NCBI GenBank assembly: GCA_002702705.1
Contig: PABH01000013.1
Span: forward strand, 1-64,000
Source: Anaerolineaceae bacterium
GTDB lineage: Bacteria > Chloroflexota > Anaerolineae > Anaerolineales > Anaerolineaceae
Direction of reading: 5' to 3'
Length of the DNA: 64,000 bases
Shown here one piece after another: positions 58,876 through 64,000 of the stretch. Each line of letters opens with the position of its first letter. The first letter of the stretch is position 1. A program made the position numbers and the translations under genes. The notes under the pieces are model-generated. The model saw nothing but the letters and a program-made list of their open reading frames with translations, was not told the origin of the DNA and did no database searches.

Positions 58876-59805
58876 TCAAACGGATCTTTTTTCCCGGTCG
58901 TAGTTTTTGCCAAGGAAAGAAGGCACACGAGATTTGCCAAAGGTGAAGATCATCACCAAAATGGTGGCAATGTAAGGCAGCATGATCAAGAATTGATAAG
59001 GAACGATCGATCCAATCACCTGAACACGGAATGCTAACACTTCGACACCGGAGAAGAACAGAGACCCAAACAAAATCGGGAGGGGGCTCCAGCCGCCAAA
59101 GAAGGTTAGTGCAATTGCCAACCAACCACGTCCCATAACCATCAATTCAGTGAAGGTACCTGTATAAACCATAGGCAGGTAAGCACCAGCCAAACCGATC
59201 AAGGCACCTCCGACGATGGTGGTCCAATATCGGCTGCTTGTGGTATTGATACCCAGGCTGTCTGCAGTCATTGGGTGTTCACCAACGGCACGAATTTCCA
59301 ATCCTTTTTGGGTGCGGAATAAGAAATACCACAGTCCAATTGAGACCAAAATGGAAACATACACCAGGATGTTTTGTTGGAAAAAGATGGGGCCGATGAC
59401 GGGGATCTGGCTTAATAATGGGATTGAAATGTCTTTCAGGGTTGGAATCAACGGTGGTGATAAGGTGATCCCAATCACCAATTTTGGCAGCAAAGTCGAA
59501 AGCCCGATACCAATAAAGAACAACGCCAGACCAATTACAAATTGATCCATCTTTAAGTTGGTTGTAAAGTAGGCTAAGGCCAGGCCGAATAAAGCCCCAG
59601 AAGCCATTGCGGCGACCATGCCTAAAAAGATGCTTCCGGTCATGTAACTAACCAAAAAACCTAAGGAAGCACCAACCAACATGATCCCTTCCTGAGCGAC
59701 GTTAAAGACGCCCGTTCGGCCGCCAAGCATGGTGCCTTGTCCAGCCAGGACAAACGGTACCATGGAAAGGAGTACAAGTCTTAAGAAATTAACAAGAATA
59801 TCCAT
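58876..59805 (-). CDS. nupQ: Nucleoside ABC transporter permease (NupQ-like)
   Basis: A 309-residue permease with about eight helices, of the BPD_transp_2 (sugar/nucleoside) type. GRTGVFNVAQEGIMLVGAS, the TTNLKMDQFVIG segment and GTFTELMVMGRGWLAIALTFFGGWSP are family landmarks. Works as a pair with the upstream permease. The start codon overlaps the stop of the other permease by 1 bp. Confidence 0.92.
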   Translation of the reverse strand: MDILVNFLRLVLLSMVPFVLAGQGTMLGGRTGVFNVAQEGIMLVGASLGFLVSYMTGSIFLGMVAAMASGALFGLALAYFTTNLKMDQFVIGLALFFIGIGLSTLLPKLVIGITLSPPLIPTLKDISIPLLSQIPVIGPIFFQQNILVYVSILVSIGLWYFLFRTQKGLEIRAVGEHPMTADSLGINTTSSRYWTTIVGGALIGLAGAYLPMVYTGTFTELMVMGRGWLAIALTFFGGWSPLPILFGSLFFSGVEVLAFRVQVIGSIVPYQFLIMLPYIATILVMIFTFGKSRVPSFLGKNYDREKRSV

Positions 59806-60821
59806 TAGGATTTCCTCCTGCTGGCGACAACGTCCGATAAGAGGACGAAGAGTAAGATCAGGGCTTCAACGATGAAGACCATTTGCACCGGAATCATCAG
59901 TGTACGCTGCATAGCACTGGCGCCCACTTCCAAAACGGCGATGAAAAAGGCAACAAACGGAACCGCGAGATTGTTTCCACGGGAAATCAAACCAATGATT
60001 AGCCCTAAAACCAGGAAGTTAGACTGCATGCCTTCGATCAGGCGATGCTGCACACCGGCTACTTCCAATGCACCGGAAAGGCCAGCTACGGCACCGGCTA
60101 AAACGAGTGAAAACACGAACATACGGCGGACTTTAATACCGTAAATTCCAGCTGCTTGCGGATTTGCGCCGGTTGCAATCAATTCATAACCACCCGTGGT
60201 GCGGGAAGTATAAATGTAAATGCCTGCGGCAACGGCAATCGCTAACAACAAACCCGTATGTAGGGGTGGATTGTTTATCAACAAAGGCAAAAAGCCATTA
60301 GAGCCAATGGTGATGGTTGTTGGGTGTCCGGCTGTGGGATCACGCCAGGGACCGGTAGCTACATAATCAATCAATGCAAATGAAACGAAGTTTAATAAAA
60401 CCGTCGTCAAAATTTCATTGATTTTAAATTTATACAGCAAATAAGCCGGGATAAATCCCCAAATTGCACCGGTTAACACACCGGCCAGGATCACAATCGG
60501 AATTAACAAAATGGGAGGCAGGTTAGCAAACATGATACCGGCTGCTGTGGCACCAATGGCACCTACGATCATTTGTCCTTCACCCCCGATATTAAATTTG
60601 CCGGCAGTTAAGGGAATTGTAAAAGCCAGTGCCTGTAAAACAAGGGGGATAAACTTTAATAAGGTTTGGATGAAACCGTTCGGCGTCCGGAACGAAGTAA
60701 ACAGAATGGTGGAATACGCCCGGAAGACATCAAAACCCATCAAAGCAATGAAGATACCTGCCGCCACAAAAGAAGCGAGTACAGCGATCAGGTATGGTAA
60801 TATTTTTTTAACAATTGTCAT
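59805..60821 (-). CDS. nupP: Nucleoside ABC transporter permease (NupP-like)
   Basis: A 338-residue permease, first of the two; about nine helices. Features include AGKFNIGGEGQMIVGAIGA, KFKINEILTTVLLNFVSFALIDY and GANPQAAGIYGIKVRRM. AAAGAGC lies before the ATG. Second permease starts at its stop codon. Confidence 0.92.
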   Translation of the reverse strand: MTIVKKILPYLIAVLASFVAAGIFIALMGFDVFRAYSTILFTSFRTPNGFIQTLLKFIPLVLQALAFTIPLTAGKFNIGGEGQMIVGAIGATAAGIMFANLPPILLIPIVILAGVLTGAIWGFIPAYLLYKFKINEILTTVLLNFVSFALIDYVATGPWRDPTAGHPTTITIGSNGFLPLLINNPPLHTGLLLAIAVAAGIYIYTSRTTGGYELIATGANPQAAGIYGIKVRRMFVFSLVLAGAVAGLSGALEVAGVQHRLIEGMQSNFLVLGLIIGLISRGNNLAVPFVAFFIAVLEVGASAMQRTLMIPVQMVFIVEALILLFVLLSDVVASRRKS

Positions 60822-60845
60822 TTCGTTGCTCTTTCTTTAAAGGAT

Positions 60846-62393
60846 TCACGAATCTTTGATACCGCTCATTAAGCGGCCAATCGCGTATTTATCAAACTGG
60901 TCTCGTTCTAAAACGCCCAGAATTTCTCCACGATAGATAACAGCAATTCGGTCTGCCATACGAAGCAATTCATCAAGATCTTCTGAAATAAGCAGTGTTG
61001 CGAAGCCATCTTCACGGCGTTTGAGCATTTTTTGGTATACAAAATCCATAGAGGGAATGTCTAATCCACGGGTGGGATTATGCGCAATCATCAAATCGGA
61101 CGGCATTGAAAATGCTCGGGCAATCATAACACGTTGGATATTTCCACCAGAGAGATTCCCACCGATATCATCAGGGCCGCTGGTCTTAATGTTATATTCC
61201 TTGATTTGAGAACGGGTTTCTTTAAAAACGGTTTTCCAGTTAATAAAAGTGCCGTCACTGTAGGGTTTGTTCCTGTGATAACCTAAAATTAAGTTCTGAG
61301 CGACATTTGCTTTTGGCAAAAAGCCATCGTGCAAACGGTCTTCCGGAATGTAAGAAATACCCATCTTAAATAAATCTTCGTTGGTTTTTTCGGTGATTTC
61401 TTCACCGCGCAGGGTGATTTTCCCCTGATTGGGTTGTTTTACACCGATGACCGTTTCAGCTAATTCGCGTTGACCATTTCCTGCAACGCCTGAAATACCC
61501 AAAATTTCACCGGGGTGGAGGGTTAAGGAAATATTTTTTAATAAAGTAACCTGGTCTTTGTTAACGAGACTAATATCTTCCATTTGGAAAATGGGCTGGT
61601 TCGTTTCACCTCTTTCAACAGGTTTTCGTTCTCCTTGAGAGAAGTAAATACTGTTTTTAATATCCATACTTTCACCCACCATTGCCCGTACAAAAATCTC
61701 TTCCGAGGCATTTTCACGAACCAATGAGGTGATGTTGCGGCCTTCCCGTAATACGGTAATGCGATCACATACGCTTAATACTTCACGTAGTTTATGGGTG
61801 ATAAAAACAATACTGAGCCCATCGTTTACCATGACCCGCAGAGATACAAACAAGGCGTCCACTTCTTGGGGGGTCAGGTTGGTGGTAGGTTCATCCAAAA
61901 TCAGAATATCCACACCCCGGTAGAGTGCTTTTAGGATTTCCACTTTTTGGCGAGTTCCTACGGGTAAGGTGTCCATGGTCGCATTCAGGTCTACATCCAA
62001 ACCAAAATGTTTACATAAGTCTTCCACCTTTTTTGCTTCGTCTTCTAACTTCATCGTATAACGATTGTTTACATCGGTGCCTAAGACGATGTTTTCGAGC
62101 ACCGTAAAATTGCTAATTTGTAAAAAGTGCTGGTGAACCATGCCGATACCTAATTTGATGGCATCACGTGGACCTTGAACATTCACCTTCTCGCCTTTAA
62201 GAATGATGTCTCCATCATCTTTGCGGTAAAGGCCGTATAAAACGTTCATCAAGGTGGTTTTACCAGCCCCATTGCCTCCTAACAAACCGTGAATTTCCCC
62301 CGGATAGAGCGTAAATGATACGCTGTCTAATGCTACTGTTTGTCCAAAGACCTTACGAACATTTTTAAGTTCGAGTAGATTTTCTTTTTCCAT
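60846..62393 (-). CDS. nupO: Nucleoside ABC transporter ATP-binding protein (NupO-like)
   Basis: A 515-residue protein with two ABC domains. Domain 1: Walker A GGNGAGKTT, a degenerate signature LPVGTRQKVEI and Walker B VDILILDEPTTNLTP. Domain 2: a degenerate Walker A (GVAGNGQREL) and the intact signature NLSGGNIQRVMIARA. This asymmetry is typical of the family (YufO/NupO, RbsA-like). Energises uptake of the BMP-bound nucleoside. AAAGGTGG precedes the ATG. Confidence 0.95.
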   Translation of the reverse strand: MEKENLLELKNVRKVFGQTVALDSVSFTLYPGEIHGLLGGNGAGKTTLMNVLYGLYRKDDGDIILKGEKVNVQGPRDAIKLGIGMVHQHFLQISNFTVLENIVLGTDVNNRYTMKLEDEAKKVEDLCKHFGLDVDLNATMDTLPVGTRQKVEILKALYRGVDILILDEPTTNLTPQEVDALFVSLRVMVNDGLSIVFITHKLREVLSVCDRITVLREGRNITSLVRENASEEIFVRAMVGESMDIKNSIYFSQGERKPVERGETNQPIFQMEDISLVNKDQVTLLKNISLTLHPGEILGISGVAGNGQRELAETVIGVKQPNQGKITLRGEEITEKTNEDLFKMGISYIPEDRLHDGFLPKANVAQNLILGYHRNKPYSDGTFINWKTVFKETRSQIKEYNIKTSGPDDIGGNLSGGNIQRVMIARAFSMPSDLMIAHNPTRGLDIPSMDFVYQKMLKRREDGFATLLISEDLDELLRMADRIAVIYRGEILGVLERDQFDKYAIGRLMSGIKDS

Positions 62394-62477
62394 AAATCCG
62401 AACCACCTTTAAAGCCTGGTACCAATAATATCTCGGATAGAATGCCTGATGGATTCCCAGGCTGTTTGATTTTAAGA

Positions 62478-62520
62478 AAAGATTTCCGGAGGCTCGATAA
62501 CCAGAGTCCCCCGGAAATTT
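62478..62520 (-). terminator. Intercistronic hairpin between the BMP lipoprotein and the ATPase gene
   Basis: Read on the minus strand, ATTTCCGG and CCGGAAAT close a stem with an inner GGGGACTC/GAGCCTCC pairing, followed by a CTTTTCTT tract. It lies 40 bp after the lipoprotein stop and 85 bp before the ATPase start. Probably a partial terminator or mRNA-stabilising structure giving more binding protein than transporter. Confidence 0.7.
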
Positions 62521-62564
62521 AGGTCAGTACATTACAAACAAAATTTGTTATTTCTCACAGATGT

Positions 62565-63590
62565 TTATTGAATTTCCGAAGAATCTTTAACGACTGTGAT
62601 TTTTCCATCGATTAGATCTTGAATGATGGGTTCCATTTCTGTTTGAACGGTCTCCGATGTGTTTTGTAATGGGGTTTGAATGGCAACACCCGTTGCAAAA
62701 CCTAAGGGATAATAACCACCGGTTTCGCCAGCTTCAATTTTGCCGTAAATATCTTTTAATGGGCCGGCAAAATCGTAAATCAAGGAAGTTAAGTAGTTTT
62801 CCGGGGCGTAGGATGCTTTGTCGGTGTATTTTGCGGTGACCAGAACTGGTTCCGGATTGGCTTTAACTGCTTCAAAGACACCAAACATACCTAAGTTCAA
62901 GGAACCCATTAATACATCACAACCTTCGGCGATTAAGGCATCTGCAACCTGACGGGCTTTGGTGGGGTCGTTGAAGTTACCAGTCCAGACCATTTTTAAT
63001 TCAACGTCTTTGCCGGAATCAGCAAGTGCTTGTTGAATGGCATGTACTTCGGCGTAGGAGAACGGCAGGCTTAATCCACCGATATAACCGATTTTTCCGG
63101 TTTGGGTGGCTTTTGCAGCTACTGCACCGATGGCATAATAACCAACGTGGAAGTTGCGGTCAATGAACCATAAGTTAGCGGGAGCATCGGCAACAGCGTC
63201 ATCACCTTCGGCGATGAAGATAACATCCGGGAATAAACGAGCCAGATCAACGGTTTGTGTTACAAATTGGCCACCATGGGTCCAGATGATATTGTAACCG
63301 GCATCGATATATTCACGCATTACACGGTCCACATCCGGCACGGCGACGCTTTCGGAGTAGGTTGTTTCCACACCGGTAGCTTTTTGCAGTTCACTGATTC
63401 CCACATAAGCCAGGGTGTTGTAATCAGCATCTGTGATGACACCAGGGAAAATGGCTGCTAACTTATAGGTTGTGCCACTATCAGCGGCTGGGGCTTCTTC
63501 GGCTGGTGCTGCGGCGGGGGCACATTGTGTAGCCAGAACAGACAACAGAACCATTAAGGCGATCAATACATACTTTTTGGACTTACCCAT
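62565..63590 (-). CDS. BMP-family lipoprotein, nucleoside substrate-binding protein
   Basis: A 341-residue lipoprotein; lipobox LATQC at about 19-23, then an Ala/Pro/Glu linker. The BMP (PnrA/Med-like) fold begins YKLAAIFPGVITDADYN; VPDVDRVMREYIDAGYNIIWTHGGQF and KIGYIGGLSLPF follow. BMP proteins bind purine nucleosides and feed the permease complex encoded downstream. AAGGAGTGAG is a strong ribosome site. First gene of the operon. Confidence 0.93.
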   Translation of the reverse strand: MGKSKKYVLIALMVLLSVLATQCAPAAAPAEEAPAADSGTTYKLAAIFPGVITDADYNTLAYVGISELQKATGVETTYSESVAVPDVDRVMREYIDAGYNIIWTHGGQFVTQTVDLARLFPDVIFIAEGDDAVADAPANLWFIDRNFHVGYYAIGAVAAKATQTGKIGYIGGLSLPFSYAEVHAIQQALADSGKDVELKMVWTGNFNDPTKARQVADALIAEGCDVLMGSLNLGMFGVFEAVKANPEPVLVTAKYTDKASYAPENYLTSLIYDFAGPLKDIYGKIEAGETGGYYPLGFATGVAIQTPLQNTSETVQTEMEPIIQDLIDGKITVVKDSSEIQ

Positions 63591-63668
63591 TTCTCACTCC
63601 TTACAGTAAATAGATTAAAAACGGTAATTGGGGATGTGTAAAGCCAGACTTACCAGCATTACACATAT

Positions 63669-63696
63669 ATATTACTTTATTTGGACGGAGAGTCAA
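63669..63696 (-). promoter_or_regulatory. Promoter of the nucleoside transporter operon
   Basis: On the minus strand TTGACT (plus 63691-63696), 16-bp spacer, TAATAT (plus 63669-63674), about 80 bp before the lipoprotein start. Confidence 0.7.
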
Positions 63697-63841
63697 ATAG
63701 TATTTTGGAAAATTGGTCATATTTTAGTAAAAAATCCATAAAAATGGCGAAATAAAAATCAAATATTTTCGGTGAATTTGGTCACGAATCAGTCAGAAAA
63801 TAAAATTTTATGATCAAATCAAAGAATCTTTCCCGAAATAC

Positions 63842-63870
63842 TTAACCTTAATTTCAAGATTGTCTATAAT
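63842..63870 (+). promoter_or_regulatory. Candidate promoter of the GNAT gene
   Basis: TATAAT at 63865-63870 with TTAACC at 63842-63847, 17-bp spacer, 49 bp before the ATG. Confidence 0.6.
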
Positions 63871-63919
63871 AAAATCAAAACATTGAACCCAAACAACCCA
63901 ATCTGAAGGAGCGCCTGTT

Positions 63920-64000
63920 ATGATCGTCATAAAACAACCAAAAACAAGAGATGAATTTAAAGCCTATTATGATTTGCGGTATCGCATTTTGCGAAAGCCG
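63920..64000 (+). CDS. GNAT-family acetyltransferase, truncated by the window end
   Basis: Only the first 27 codons are visible. The peptide MIVIKQPKTRDEFKAYYDLR, followed by YRILRKP, matches the start of small GNAT acetyltransferases (FxxYYxLRYRxLRxP). GAAGGAG lies 8 nt before the ATG. The acceptor cannot be told from this part. Confidence 0.65.
   Translation, partial: MIVIKQPKTRDEFKAYYDLRYRILRKP

Noticed and set aside
58799-59125. Minus-strand 108-codon frame at the end of the permease gene
   Set aside because: It overlaps the terminator and the nupQ coding region in another frame.

Overview
The window looks like a chromosomal stretch of a Chloroflexota bacterium, most likely class Anaerolineae. 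This is inferred from protein style and gene content, not from a marker gene: many Cys-anchored lipoproteins and one-membrane secreted proteins, a large multihaem cytochrome cluster, GatCAB, a bacterial Elp3, a BMP-type nucleoside ABC transporter, beta-helix and InlB-like repeat adhesins, and secreted proteins ending in a short (F/Y)xP(L/M)(V/L) motif often seen in this phylum. I found no rRNA, no tRNA and no CRISPR array. Base composition is moderately AT-rich, with very AT-rich gaps.

Layout. 0.3-7.5 kb: a PadR regulator with its own promoter, a two-domain VOC dioxygenase, a secreted ELWxSDGT-repeat protein, a small unknown membrane protein, a CPBP protease and a RecD2-type helicase. 7.7-12.2 kb: a 1489-residue secreted beta-helix protein with seven exact-period C-terminal repeats. 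12.3-21.1 kb: a PLP trans-sulfuration enzyme, an ICMT-like methyltransferase, several lipoproteins, a GT-C-like membrane protein, a DUF2804 protein, a GIN-domain lipoprotein and a YIP1 protein. 21.2-21.7 kb: a noncoding tandem repeat with internal dyads. 21.7-22.2 kb: a YfcE-type phosphodiesterase.

22.4-29.4 kb is the most striking part: four adjacent multihaem cytochrome genes in three transcription units. They encode a decahaem lipoprotein built from two pentahaem halves, a NapC/NirT-like membrane cytochrome, a nonahaem cytochrome with a C-terminal anchor, and a cytochrome b-type membrane subunit. The NapC-like and cytochrome b-type proteins both end in the same kind of monohaem module. Two of the promoters share a conserved upstream box at the same spacing. 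The set reads as a route from membrane quinol to acceptors outside the membrane.

29.8-37.7 kb: MutS2, a lipoprotein hydrolase, a REP-type (RAYT) transposase embedded in its own palindromic repeats, an AmmeMemoRadiSam-type radical SAM enzyme and Elp3. 37.7-41.5 kb: a methyltransferase, a LuxR-type HTH protein and an ECF sigma factor overlapping a membrane partner with a large outer beta-propeller. 41.8-46.1 kb: the gatC-gatA-(DUF4870)-gatB operon. 46.2-54.4 kb: lactate permease, YjjG nucleotidase, a terpenoid-cyclase-fold-like protein, a class C serine hydrolase, a DUF2202 ferritin-like protein, a ParB-like protein and a membrane protein. 54.4-58 kb: a Cache/HAMP/GAF histidine kinase with its LuxR-type response regulator. 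58.0-63.6 kb: a decayed metallophosphoesterase, a small PLDc_N membrane protein behind an operator-bearing promoter, and the bmp/nup nucleoside ABC transporter operon. The window ends inside a GNAT acetyltransferase.
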